A DNA stretch of 64,000 bases from Bacteroidota bacterium (lineage in GTDB: Bacteria; Bacteroidota; Ignavibacteria; Ignavibacteriales; Ignavibacteriaceae), in the NCBI GenBank assembly GCA_022708025.1, contig JAKIZM010000002.1:62001-126000 (forward strand). Reading direction: 5' to 3'. The first letter of the stretch is position 1. Each line of letters opens with the position of its first letter. The notes beneath the pieces are model-generated. The model was given only the letters and a program-made list of their open reading frames with translations, was not told where the DNA came from and ran no database searches. Positions 7,976 through 17,019 of the stretch are shown here, in pieces. The position numbers and the translations under genes are program-made.

Positions 7976-10615
7976 TTAATCTCTCCAAATTTCATAAATC
8001 ATATTTCTTTTATTAAAAGCTTCTTCGCCACCTTCCATAATATTTACTATCTCTTTTTGAATTAGTTTGCAATCGATACTACCCGAAGATGTTTCTAATT
8101 TATCGTTTGAATATTTACAACTAATTGTTTGTTCGCAATCACCTAATACTGGAATATTAGGATTATGTGTTGCAAAAATAAATTGTGTTTTCCCTTTTAA
8201 CCGGTTTATTTCTCTAATTACATCACTATAAATAGTTTGATTATCCAAATCATCTTCTGGTTGATCAATAATGACAACATCATTATCCTCCTTAGTTAGA
8301 ATAAATAGTATTAGAGCCGAGGCTCTTTGTCCCAATGATAGTCTATTTAGTTCGATTCCTTTATACAATAAAGTATATCTATCGGGTGTACGGAAAGTCA
8401 ATAAAGTTTCTTGTAATTCGATAAATCTGTTTCTAAAATTAGTTAGCTGCTCACCACCTCCTAGAAAATTTGATAGATCACTGTTGTTATTAAAAAGATC
8501 TTTGAATATTTGTAGTGTATCTGAATATGTATCTATGATCTTTTTAATATTCGTTTTCTGAATTCTGGTACCCTTTAAATTATCTTCTAAAAACCTGAAA
8601 TAACTTTCTTTATCCTGCTTATATTCAATACTTATTTTAACCGCAAGCCCTTTATTATTTAATTCATTCGTAGCTTCAACAAGATTAATAAACTCCACAT
8701 GATAAAGCTTTTCTAAATTATTTAAAGACTCTACAAGTTTTTTCTCAAGTAGAGTAAATTTATCTGCACGTTTACTTAATTCATCTAATTTAACATTTAA
8801 CACATTTAAACGAGAATGCAATTTCACAAAATCATCAGGATTGATTTGAGCAATATTTATAGATCTTTTAATCAGAGCAAATTCATCCTTCAGTCTGGAG
8901 TAAATATCCTGAAATTCACTCTTATAATTATCTAACTGCTTTATATTTAATTTAATCTTTGTAAGTACATTAAGGATGTTTATAATTGACTGACTTACAT
9001 CTGCTCCTACTATATTTATCTTATCAAATATCTGCTTGTTTTCCTCACTATTATATTTCAATAACTTAACAAAGTTATCATTATAATCTTTCAATTGTGA
9101 ATCAAGATCAGAAGTCATGGTTTTCAAAAAAGATGAAATTTGGTTTATTATACTTTCATCTTTTTCAAAGTTCAATTGTTTTTTAAGTTTATCTTGGATA
9201 TTGTATTCAGAGTATTTTTTTAATCGTTCTTCAACACCAGTTTTTTCTTCTATAATTTCATTCTTCTTGTCTAAGTCTTTTCTTAAGTCTTTAATTTCTC
9301 GTACTATTTTTATTATTTCTTGTTTCTGAATATTTATCTTTTCGCGTACATCTGTGACTTTGTGGCCAAAGAATTTATTAATTAAATCTGCTCCAAACCC
9401 TTCTTCTCCAATTTCACTCAAATCTTTTTGACCAAAGTAAAGAATGTTCAAGAGATTTTCATTTATTTTTAAATATGGAATTAATGTATCGTCACGATAA
9501 ACATTCGGCTTCTCATTATAGACACGCTGTACTTTATAGAATTTATCGTGTTTATCTCTTATAACTATTTCAAGCATACCACCACTGCGCATAAGATTGT
9601 AAACTATGTCGCTTTTGTAATCTGTATCTTTAGCTTTCGCACCAAAAGATATATCTAAACCGTAACGTATGGTCTCAAGTATTGTTGATTTACCACTCCC
9701 GCGAATACCAATTAGATTGTTCATATTATTGTTAAAATAGAGCACCTCATTATTGAGTAATCCTCCGGTAAATGAGATTGATTGTATATAACCATTTTTA
9801 ATTGGTAAAATACTTTCATTGATACGTTTTGATGTAGGTAAGAGCGCATATTTAACCGCATCAAAATTGAAATCACCCAGTTTAATATAAGTTACTTTTT
9901 CCAAGTTACCTTGAATATGTTTTTTACCAACTTCATCTAAACTCTTACAATCTGAACCCTCTACAAATGAAGGAAGTTTGTTGTTAAGCCAAGTGTTAAG
10001 TTTCTTTATATAATCTCCTGTTCGAACCTTCTGAAAACCCAAAACAAAATTTCTGAATAATTCATTACTCTCAAGTTCCATCATTCTGCTACCACCCAAT
10101 TCCTTAACAAAACCTTTAGGGTCCTCAATATGTGCCATTATTACAAATGAATCTCTACCATCGTTCTTATGTTCATCTAACTTTTTAAGAAGTTCAATTA
10201 AACTGTACTTACACATTGAATTCTCGTTTTCAAAATTAGAAATCCCTTCAAAAGCTGAAATTAAAAAAGCATTTATATAATTTGTTCCATCTTTATACCA
10301 TTTTTCATAATTAAATACTATCAAACAATGTAGCCCATTTTGTCCTTCTTTAACGGATAATTCAACACCAGGTAATAAAAATATTTCTTCTTTCTTTCCT
10401 TTAGAATATAAGTCTTTAAACTCATCAAGATTAAATTTATTGTGATTTGTAATTACCCCCACACCTATTTTATTATCTTTTAAACGTTGAATATACTTTT
10501 GAGTAAACTCGTTAGGATTACCATCATATTTAAATTCATTGTCTGACTTAGTATGCAAATGAAAATCTGCACGTAACCATGTGCTTCCATTTTTGAATAC
10601 TTCGTAATTATTCAT
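7976..10615 (-). CDS. PHP-domain plus SMC-like ATPase (TrlF type)
   Basis: An 879-residue protein joining an N-terminal PHP phosphoesterase to an SMC/RecN-like ATPase. The PHP part shows DFHLHT (about 17-22), ITNHNKF (55-61) and GVELS (83-87), plausible metal ligands. Walker A is GIRGSGKST (303-311). A long coiled-coil region follows (about 410-700, rich in E/K/L/I). The signature-like LSLGQRASA, Walker B VVIIDQPEDDLDN and FATHNPNI close the ATPase. This architecture matches proteins named TrlF. It lies 11 bases after mod and one base before the next start. It is a plausible nuclease or sensor in the defence operon; its substrate is unknown. Confidence 0.85.
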   Translation of the reverse strand: MNNYEVFKNGSTWLRADFHLHTKSDNEFKYDGNPNEFTQKYIQRLKDNKIGVGVITNHNKFNLDEFKDLYSKGKKEEIFLLPGVELSVKEGQNGLHCLIVFNYEKWYKDGTNYINAFLISAFEGISNFENENSMCKYSLIELLKKLDEHKNDGRDSFVIMAHIEDPKGFVKELGGSRMMELESNELFRNFVLGFQKVRTGDYIKKLNTWLNNKLPSFVEGSDCKSLDEVGKKHIQGNLEKVTYIKLGDFNFDAVKYALLPTSKRINESILPIKNGYIQSISFTGGLLNNEVLYFNNNMNNLIGIRGSGKSTILETIRYGLDISFGAKAKDTDYKSDIVYNLMRSGGMLEIVIRDKHDKFYKVQRVYNEKPNVYRDDTLIPYLKINENLLNILYFGQKDLSEIGEEGFGADLINKFFGHKVTDVREKINIQKQEIIKIVREIKDLRKDLDKKNEIIEEKTGVEERLKKYSEYNIQDKLKKQLNFEKDESIINQISSFLKTMTSDLDSQLKDYNDNFVKLLKYNSEENKQIFDKINIVGADVSQSIINILNVLTKIKLNIKQLDNYKSEFQDIYSRLKDEFALIKRSINIAQINPDDFVKLHSRLNVLNVKLDELSKRADKFTLLEKKLVESLNNLEKLYHVEFINLVEATNELNNKGLAVKISIEYKQDKESYFRFLEDNLKGTRIQKTNIKKIIDTYSDTLQIFKDLFNNNSDLSNFLGGGEQLTNFRNRFIELQETLLTFRTPDRYTLLYKGIELNRLSLGQRASALILFILTKEDNDVVIIDQPEDDLDNQTIYSDVIREINRLKGKTQFIFATHNPNIPVLGDCEQTISCKYSNDKLETSSGSIDCKLIQKEIVNIMEGGEEAFNKRNMIYEIWRD

Positions 10616-10626
10616 ATTTAACTCAT

Positions 10627-12648
10627 TTAAATTGTTATTAATTCCACTCCTGCATCCTTCATCTGCAGGGCGGTGTTTGTTTTTAACTGATCATTTCCTG
10701 CAAATAAATTATCCAGAATAATGCAGGTCTGCGGATTTACTTTTAATATTGCATCAATTATTGTCTGATCAATTCTACTAAGTACAACAGCAAGCTTATC
10801 TGCAACTAAATAAAAACCTTCTTTTTGTTCTCCCATAGGGACAAGAATCTTATCCGATAGTGTGTAGCCTGATTTTAATATTAACTCATACAACATATTT
10901 ATTTCCTGTGCTTCAGGTTTTAGCTGGGTGTCAAAGAGGTTAACCATTTTATTCAGGTCATCTTCAGATTCGATAATATCGCTGCGCCAGTGTTTGAAAT
11001 TTGATGAAGATAATTTAAATACTTTGAAACCCTGTGTGTAACCAGCCTGTCCATTTTCTAAAGATTTTTTCAACTTCTCATCAATCTCATTATCATCATT
11101 TAACTCAAGTTCAGTTTGATGATTTTCTTCCGTGCCACCCTCTCCTTTGGAGAGGGACGGGGTGAGGCTTTTTATTACTCTGCGGATTCTTTCTTTACAA
11201 ATATCCGCTATTGTTTTATATCCAGCTTTAAAAGCTTCACTATCTTCTGCTGTTTTTTCCGGAAGCTGAACAAGAATGAATTTTCTGTTTCCTCCATCTT
11301 CTTTATTTAACTCTAATACTGCCTGTGCTGTTGTACCTGAACCGGCGAAGAAGTCAAAAACTAAGTCTTCTTTTTCACAAACTACATCTATCAAAAACTT
11401 TATCAATTGATATGGTTTAGGAAAGTCCATTATTTTTTTGCCTAATAATTTGATTATTTCATCGGTACCAGTTTTTGTGTTTCCAACTTCTTCCGGCAAG
11501 ACAGTTTTCGGATGAATTGTTCCTCTTTCTTTTTCATACCATAGAATTCCCTGTGAATTAAAATAAAATTTCAAAACCTTTTGTCCTTTTGAATCGTAAG
11601 TCTCTTCACCATTTAACCATGATATAATCTGGTTTCTCATTGCCCACCCAGCACCAATTGTTACTGGTTCTTTTAGCTTTCCATTTTCAAAAATCATCTT
11701 ACCAGACTTTATAAATTCCTTTTCTGATCCACCTAATTCTATTTCAAACTCAGCATTTTCTCCTTCAAACTCCATCCCAGCAGGAAATGTTATGTCACTT
11801 TCAGGATTATCTTTGGAAATTTTTTTTAACGCACCGTGTCTTATGCTTCCACCGTTACTATCACTAAAATATTTTAAGCCATCTTTTGATTTAGCAAATG
11901 AAAGTATGTATTCGTGGGATCCGGTGAAATGACCCGCTTGAGAACCACTCCTTAAATTCCAAACAAGTTGTGCCAAGAAATTCTCCTCCCCAAAAATTTC
12001 ATTCATAATCATTCTTAAGTTATGCACTTCATTATCATCAATTGAAACAAAGATAACACCGTCATCTCTCAATAAATTTCTTGCAATATAAAGACGAGGA
12101 TACATCATCGAGAGCCAGTTGCTGTGATAGTGTCCGCTTTCTTTGCTGTTCTTTCTGAAAAATCCTTCTTTCAACAAATAACCATCTTCACTTTTCTCTC
12201 CAATGCGCTTAAGGTATTCTTCTTTGCTTTCAGAAAATTTATCCGGATAAATAAAGCTGTCGTTTCCTGTGTTATAAGGAGGGTCAATGTATATCATCTT
12301 TATTTTACCAAAGTAGGATTTCTGCAGGACTTTAAGGACTTCGAGATTTTCGCCTTCGATAAAAATATTAGCCCCCTCTTTATCTCCCCCAAAGGGGGAG
12401 AAATTCTCAGGATAAGATTCTTCAGGAACAGGTTTTAATGTTGCAGAGGTTCTTTGCTGCAACACTCTGAACACATCAGATTTACCAGCCCAGTTCAGGT
12501 TGTAACGTTCATTCTCAAAATTGATATCTTCACCAAGAGAAGCTTTAAGCTTTTCCCAGTCAATTTTTTCATCAGTAAAAGCTTCAGGAATAATTCCTTT
12601 AAGCTTATTCAGTTTATCAGAAAGAATGTCGAGTGATTTGCCATCCAT
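10627..12648 (-). CDS. mod: type III DNA methyltransferase, Mod subunit
   Basis: A 673-residue Mod of the beta class: the catalytic DPPY motif (122-125, in MIYIDPPYNTGND) precedes the SAM-binding FAGSGTT motif (about 430-440). Mod recognises the target site, methylates adenine and also directs Res. It is the first gene of the operon; the start is the ATG at 12648. Two unrelated GC-rich palindromes lie inside the frame. One encodes the segment around residues 82-94 (NFSPFGGDKEGAN). The other encodes about 504-516 (LTPSLSKGEGGTE), between the catalytic core and the C-terminal part. The frame stays open through both. Confidence 0.94.
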   Translation of the reverse strand: MDGKSLDILSDKLNKLKGIIPEAFTDEKIDWEKLKASLGEDINFENERYNLNWAGKSDVFRVLQQRTSATLKPVPEESYPENFSPFGGDKEGANIFIEGENLEVLKVLQKSYFGKIKMIYIDPPYNTGNDSFIYPDKFSESKEEYLKRIGEKSEDGYLLKEGFFRKNSKESGHYHSNWLSMMYPRLYIARNLLRDDGVIFVSIDDNEVHNLRMIMNEIFGEENFLAQLVWNLRSGSQAGHFTGSHEYILSFAKSKDGLKYFSDSNGGSIRHGALKKISKDNPESDITFPAGMEFEGENAEFEIELGGSEKEFIKSGKMIFENGKLKEPVTIGAGWAMRNQIISWLNGEETYDSKGQKVLKFYFNSQGILWYEKERGTIHPKTVLPEEVGNTKTGTDEIIKLLGKKIMDFPKPYQLIKFLIDVVCEKEDLVFDFFAGSGTTAQAVLELNKEDGGNRKFILVQLPEKTAEDSEAFKAGYKTIADICKERIRRVIKSLTPSLSKGEGGTEENHQTELELNDDNEIDEKLKKSLENGQAGYTQGFKVFKLSSSNFKHWRSDIIESEDDLNKMVNLFDTQLKPEAQEINMLYELILKSGYTLSDKILVPMGEQKEGFYLVADKLAVVLSRIDQTIIDAILKVNPQTCIILDNLFAGNDQLKTNTALQMKDAGVELITI
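11135..11169. repeat. GC-rich palindromic mini-element inside mod (3' part)
   Basis: The core is an 8-bp perfect stem (CCCTCTCC/GGAGAGGG, 11138-11156) with a 3-base TTT loop, followed by a GC-rich tail (ACGGGGTGAGGC). It is sharply richer in GC than the flanks and encodes the low-complexity LTPSLSKGEGG stretch. It looks like an in-frame insertion of a dispersed palindrome. Confidence 0.7.
12371..12403. repeat. GC-rich palindromic mini-element inside mod (5' part)
   Basis: TCTCCCCC-AAA-GGGGGAGA forms an 8-bp perfect stem at 12383-12401, preceded by GCCCCCTCTTTA. It encodes the SPFGGDKEGA stretch just upstream of the DPPY motif. It has a different sequence from the second palindrome in the gene but the same layout: an 8-bp stem with a three-base homopolymer loop. 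Confidence 0.65.
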
Positions 12649-12740
12649 CTAAGAATTAAAACATTTGTTAAAGAAACACTGTATAAATTAACAAAGAGAG
12701 CTGAAATATGTTACTAAAAACCGGATTTTAATTTTGAAAA

Positions 12741-13526
12741 TTACAATCTATTCTGTTTAATCATATCATAAACAGACTCCAGTTTGTAAGTTGGTTCAAT
12801 TTCAAGATTACCGTTCAGGTACAATCTTACTCCGGTAGAAACAAGTGCCGTATCAACTCCGAGTTTATTTCCCATCAAAATATCAGTTTCAAGTCTGTCA
12901 CCCAGCAGAAGAGTATTTTCCAGATTATTATTCAAAGTATTTTTTATCTCCTGCATCATAAATTCAGAGGGTTTGCCAAAATGGAGTTCAAGTTTTTTAT
13001 GAGTTCTTTTTTCAAGTGCGGAAATAGTTGAACCCGCATCAAGAACTTCACCGCCTTCAACCGGACAGGTATCATCAATGTTTGCTGCAAAAAATCTTGC
13101 ACCGTTTTCTAATGCGTTTGCTGCTATTTCAAGTTTTTCATAATTAAGAGTGCGATCAAGAGTAACAATTAAGATATCCACTTCTTCAGGTTTGTTTGAA
13201 AAAGTCATACCAGCATTAATCAATTCATTTATAAATACTGTTTCTCCGATTGCAAAGAATTTTTTTGAGGGGAAATTCTTTACAAGATATTTTTTTAGTA
13301 CCAATGTTGAATTGATAATTTCATCTTCATCAATATTTAGTCCGTGATTTTTCAGAAATTGAAAATACTCATCAATTGTTCCGGTTGTTTTATTTGATAT
13401 GAATAAAACTTTCTTTCCGAGTTGTTTAAGTTTATTTATTGTTTTATCTGCACCCGGAATTATATCATTTCCTCGATAAATTGTTCCGTCAAGATCAAAG
13501 ATGAAAGTATTGTATTTATCTATCAT
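12741..13526 (-). CDS. HAD-family (class IIA, NagD-like) phosphatase
   Basis: A 261-residue HAD hydrolase of the NagD/4-nitrophenylphosphatase type. Motif I is FDLDGTIYRG (about 10-19) with nucleophile Asp and acid/base Asp. Motif II is FISNKTTG. The later GDRLETDILMG stretch supplies the metal-binding acidic residues. Members dephosphorylate small phosphorylated metabolites; the substrate cannot be told from sequence. It ends 92 bases upstream of mod and is followed upstream by the RmlD-like gene on the same strand. Confidence 0.88.
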   Translation of the reverse strand: MIDKYNTFIFDLDGTIYRGNDIIPGADKTINKLKQLGKKVLFISNKTTGTIDEYFQFLKNHGLNIDEDEIINSTLVLKKYLVKNFPSKKFFAIGETVFINELINAGMTFSNKPEEVDILIVTLDRTLNYEKLEIAANALENGARFFAANIDDTCPVEGGEVLDAGSTISALEKRTHKKLELHFGKPSEFMMQEIKNTLNNNLENTLLLGDRLETDILMGNKLGVDTALVSTGVRLYLNGNLEIEPTYKLESVYDMIKQNRL

Positions 13527-13569
13527 TGTTTACGCTTGAAATTTCTGAAAAAATAAATCAGTAATCATT

Positions 13570-14484
13570 TTATAATCCAAGCTCTCTTTTCATTAATTCC
13601 AATGACTGAATTATTGAATGAGGTTTATAACCAAGTTCGCTCTGTGCTTTAATAGTAATAAGTCCTGATTTAAGTGGTCTGCGTGCCGGCTGATTAAGTT
13701 CTTCTGTTTTAATTTTCTTTATAAGGGATTTATCCAGATTAAAAAAATCAGCTATCATCATTGTAAAATCATATCGCGATAAAACTTCACTTCCGCCGAT
13801 ATTATAAATCCCTTCTTTACGAAGCTCAACAATTTTATTTATTGCCTGCACTAAATCATCAATAAAAGTCGGATTATTAAATTGATCATCAACAATTCTG
13901 ATTTCTTTTTTCGCTCTGACGGATTCAACCACCCATTTTACAAAATCAGATCTGCTGTATTTTGCAGTTCCGTATAAAACATTAGTTCTGATTATGGTGT
14001 TTTTTGTTCCGCTTATTTTTAAAACGTTCTCACTTGCTAATTTAGTTCTGCCATAATATCCGATTGGATTCGGAGTATCATTTTCGGTGTAAGGTCCGTT
14101 TTTTCCATCAAAAATATAATCAGAAGAAATATGAACAATATGAGAATCAAGAACTCTTGCAGCTTCGCTTATATACTCAACACCTTTAACATTTATTTTC
14201 CAGGCAGTTTCTCTGTCAGTTTCGGATTTATCAACATTTGTGTAAGCTGCTACATTGATGATAAAATCAGGACAAAAATCATATATAATTTTTTTCAGCT
14301 CATTTCTGTTGCTGATATCCGCCTGAATATAATTCTGGTTTTTAAATACAAAATCATCCTCAACTGATGATGCCAGCAATTCAATATCATTTAGCCTGGA
14401 ATAAAACTCAAACAATCTTTGTCCGAGCATTCCGTTAGCACCTGTTATAATTATTCTACGTTTTATGAAATCCATTAAGATCAT
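13570..14484 (-). CDS. RmlD-like SDR oxidoreductase
   Basis: A 304-residue extended short-chain dehydrogenase resembling dTDP-4-dehydrorhamnose reductase (RmlD/RfbD). It shows an NAD(P)-binding GANGMLGQRL near the N-terminus, YTNVDKSETD, SSDYIFDG, and the catalytic YxxxK as GYYGRTKLASE. RmlD makes dTDP-L-rhamnose for surface polysaccharides, but no other rml gene is in the window, so substrate specificity stays open. The ATG at 14484 is used; a second ATG at 14475 is equally possible, and no strong ribosome site separates them. The PfkB kinase gene lies just upstream. Confidence 0.82.
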   Translation of the reverse strand: MILMDFIKRRIIITGANGMLGQRLFEFYSRLNDIELLASSVEDDFVFKNQNYIQADISNRNELKKIIYDFCPDFIINVAAYTNVDKSETDRETAWKINVKGVEYISEAARVLDSHIVHISSDYIFDGKNGPYTENDTPNPIGYYGRTKLASENVLKISGTKNTIIRTNVLYGTAKYSRSDFVKWVVESVRAKKEIRIVDDQFNNPTFIDDLVQAINKIVELRKEGIYNIGGSEVLSRYDFTMMIADFFNLDKSLIKKIKTEELNQPARRPLKSGLITIKAQSELGYKPHSIIQSLELMKRELGL

Positions 14485-14490
14485 TGATAT

Positions 14491-15330
14491 TTAAAACTTG
14501 CCAGCAACAAATAACTCCGAATTATATATCGCCTGCTGTAAAGAAAGGCGAACATCGTGGTTTCTAATATAGTTATAAAAGAAAGCTGACCCAAAAACAT
14601 CACCGCATCCCACTGATTGCACTTGTTCAAACTTCTTTGCGGCAATAAAAAACGATGCAACTTCTTTATTATTTAAATAATAAACCTTTGCTCCATAGCT
14701 GCCTTTAGTAACGCATAAAACTTTAACTCCAAGTTCCAGTAATTTAGTTGCAATTTTTATTTCAGAATATGATGGAAACAAAGTGAATATTTCTTTTTGA
14801 TTGGTTTGAACTATATCCAAACACTCAGCCCAATTTTCAAACTCCGGAATCACTCTGAAATTTCTTAATTGGTTTTCGTCAAGTCCTCTCGAAAAAGTAT
14901 GAACATCCATAAATATTAATCCGGAATAATTTGCGCGGATTTTTTTTAACTGATCAAGAGTAATATCAAATCCGGTTATCATATTTATCATAATACCATC
15001 AAAGCTTTTATAATCGGATATAGCAATATCTAACGACTGATTCAGATTTTCATATTTTTCAATTCTTTCTTTACCGGGTAGATGTTTTAGGTTTACCCTT
15101 GAGATCTTATCAATTTTTTTTAATGATGAAATGTTTACTTTATCAAATTCTGATTTAAAATGATGGTATGTTTCATCATCATAAGCCGAGCATAAAAAGA
15201 TTTCATCTTCTACGGATTTGATTTTGTTTAAGGCGGATATTGTATAGAAAATTCCGCCAGGACTTTGTTTTATTCCAAAATCATCTTCAATAGTATCAAA
15301 TACTGAATGTCCTATGACCAGCAACTTCAT
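14491..15330 (-). CDS. PfkB-family carbohydrate kinase
   Basis: A PfkB/ribokinase-family sugar kinase of about 279 residues. It starts MKLLVIGHSVFDTIE and includes GGIFYTISAL (substrate side), VTKGSYGAKVYY, and a C-terminal QSVGCGDVFGSAFFY segment; in the family the GxGD motif gives the anion hole and catalytic Asp. The ATG at 15330 matches the usual family start; upstream in-frame ATGs at 15339 and 15363 would add 3 or 11 residues. Substrate not assignable. It is divergent from bshA. Confidence 0.83.
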   Translation of the reverse strand: MKLLVIGHSVFDTIEDDFGIKQSPGGIFYTISALNKIKSVEDEIFLCSAYDDETYHHFKSEFDKVNISSLKKIDKISRVNLKHLPGKERIEKYENLNQSLDIAISDYKSFDGIMINMITGFDITLDQLKKIRANYSGLIFMDVHTFSRGLDENQLRNFRVIPEFENWAECLDIVQTNQKEIFTLFPSYSEIKIATKLLELGVKVLCVTKGSYGAKVYYLNNKEVASFFIAAKKFEQVQSVGCGDVFGSAFFYNYIRNHDVRLSLQQAIYNSELFVAGKF

Positions 15331-15434
15331 TATTTTATCCATTAACTGAAGCAAAATTACCACTGATTTTAGTCAATCTAAATCACAATAAAAAAACAAA
15401 CATCAGTATTTATTCAATATTCATTAAAAATCCT

Positions 15435-15442
15435 ATATATTT
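15435..15442 (+). promoter_or_regulatory. candidate -7 box upstream of bshA
   Basis: TATATTTG fits the Bacteroidota -7 consensus TAnnTTTG and lies 26 bases before the bshA ATG in a 104-base divergent gap. No clear TTG -33 box is at the right distance, so the call is weak. Confidence 0.3.
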
Positions 15443-15467
15443 GAACCCAATAAATTGAAATATAGAA

Positions 15468-16595
15468 ATGAAGATCGGAATTACCTGTTATCCCACATAC
15501 GGCGGCAGCGGTGTTATCGCCACAGAACTTGGTAAAGAACTTGCGATACGAGGGCATGAAGTCCATTTTATCAGTTATGCTCTTCCTTTCCGGTTAACAA
15601 AATATATTGAAAACATTTTTTTTCATGAAGTTGATACAACCAGCTATCCCTTATTTGAATTTCCGTTTTATGCTCTTTCACTTGCAAGTAAGATGTGCGA
15701 AGTAGCTGAATTTGAAAAACTTGATCTTCTACACGTTCATTATGCAATTCCTCATGCGATCTCTGCTTATTTGGCAAAACAAATTGTTAAAAATAAAAAG
15801 CTAAAAGTTACAACCACATTACATGGAACAGATATAACCTTGGTTGGATTAGAACCTTCATTTTTACCATTGGTTAAATTTAGTATTGAGCAAAGTGACG
15901 GTGTAACTGCTGTATCTCGTTTTCTTAAAGAAAAGACACTGACAAATTATTATATCGAAAAAGAAATAGATATAATTCCAAATTTTGTTGATACTGAAAT
16001 ATTTAAAAAAGTATCTATCGATAATTGTTCGTTCAGAAAAAGCATTTCACCAAAAGGCGAAAAAATATTAGTCCATACTTCTAACTTCAGAGTTGTTAAG
16101 CGGGTAAATGATGTTATAAAAATTTTTAATTTAGTACAAAAAGAAATTCCCTCTAAATTACTTTTAGTTGGTGATGGACCAGAGAGATTTGAATGTGAAA
16201 GACTTGTAAGAGAATTAAATCTTGCAGATAATGTTAAATTTCTTGGTAAGCAGGATGGTTTGGTTGAAATACTAAGTTCATCAGATTTATTTTTGATACC
16301 ATCACAATCAGAAAGTTTTGGTTTGGCTGCTCTGGAAGCAATGGCTTGTGGTTTACCGGTAATCAGTTCCAGCGTTGGCGGTTTACCTGAACTTGTGAAA
16401 CATAATGAATGTGGATTTATCTCCGAGATTGGAGATATTGATCGAATGGCAAAATACAGCCTTGATCTTCTGACAAATGAAAAGAAATATGAAGTGTTCT
16501 CGCAGAATGCACGAAACAGAGCTGTAACTAAATTTGATAAATCAATTATAGTTCCGATGTATGAGGAACATTATAAAAAAATTTTAAGTACATAA
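15468..16595 (+). CDS. bshA: BshA, N-acetyl-glucosaminyl L-malate synthase (bacillithiol pathway)
   Basis: A 375-residue GT4 glycosyltransferase that joins UDP-GlcNAc to L-malate, the first step of bacillithiol synthesis. The N-terminus MKIGITCYPTYGGSGVIATE is the BshA hallmark. HVHYAIPHAISAYL follows, and the nucleotide-sugar motif ESFGLAALEAMACGLPVI (E-x7-E) lies near residue 285. Length equals the family norm. The gene heads a plus-strand run with tightly spaced downstream genes; no bshB or bshC is in the window. Confidence 0.93.
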   Translation: MKIGITCYPTYGGSGVIATELGKELAIRGHEVHFISYALPFRLTKYIENIFFHEVDTTSYPLFEFPFYALSLASKMCEVAEFEKLDLLHVHYAIPHAISAYLAKQIVKNKKLKVTTTLHGTDITLVGLEPSFLPLVKFSIEQSDGVTAVSRFLKEKTLTNYYIEKEIDIIPNFVDTEIFKKVSIDNCSFRKSISPKGEKILVHTSNFRVVKRVNDVIKIFNLVQKEIPSKLLLVGDGPERFECERLVRELNLADNVKFLGKQDGLVEILSSSDLFLIPSQSESFGLAALEAMACGLPVISSSVGGLPELVKHNECGFISEIGDIDRMAKYSLDLLTNEKKYEVFSQNARNRAVTKFDKSIIVPMYEEHYKKILST

Positions 16596-16596
16596 A

Positions 16597-17019
16597 ATGA
16601 TTATCTATTGTGCCGGTCCAATAAAAGGCAATACGGAATTTAAAGACAACTATTCTAAAGTTGTTGAGGTTGTTGAATCACTCGGGCATACTGCTCTTTC
16701 TGAAATGAGCAAAAAGTTTCATTCATCTATACCGCTTAGTCCGAAGCAGGTTTATGCCAGGGATATGAAATGGCTTGAAGGAAGCAAATTAATGATTGCA
16801 GAAATATCCGGTCCCAGTCTCGGTGTCGGATTTGAAATTGCATATGCACTCTTTGTAAAAAAAATAAATGTGCTTGCTCTCTACAGTTCCGATGCTCCTA
16901 ATTTATCTTCGATGATTACTGGTTGTAATAATCCAAAGCTTTCTATATCGAAGTACACAAATGCTGATGATTTAACCAAGATAATTAATGATTTTATAGT
17001 TAAGTACGGCAGTAATTGA
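16597..17019 (+). CDS. DNPH1/Rcl-like 2'-deoxynucleoside 5'-phosphate N-hydrolase
   Basis: A 140-residue protein of the nucleoside 2-deoxyribosyltransferase fold. It shows the N-terminal IIYCAGPIKGN, then RDMKWLEGSKLMIAEI and the diagnostic SLGVGFEIAYAL. The Glu after GVGF is the probable nucleophile. The SLGVGxE pattern and short length resemble DNPH1/Rcl, which cleaves deoxynucleoside monophosphates, more than classic transferases. It starts one base after bshA ends. It could sanitise nucleotide pools; activity is inferred. Confidence 0.72.
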   Translation: MIIYCAGPIKGNTEFKDNYSKVVEVVESLGHTALSEMSKKFHSSIPLSPKQVYARDMKWLEGSKLMIAEISGPSLGVGFEIAYALFVKKINVLALYSSDAPNLSSMITGCNNPKLSISKYTNADDLTKIINDFIVKYGSN

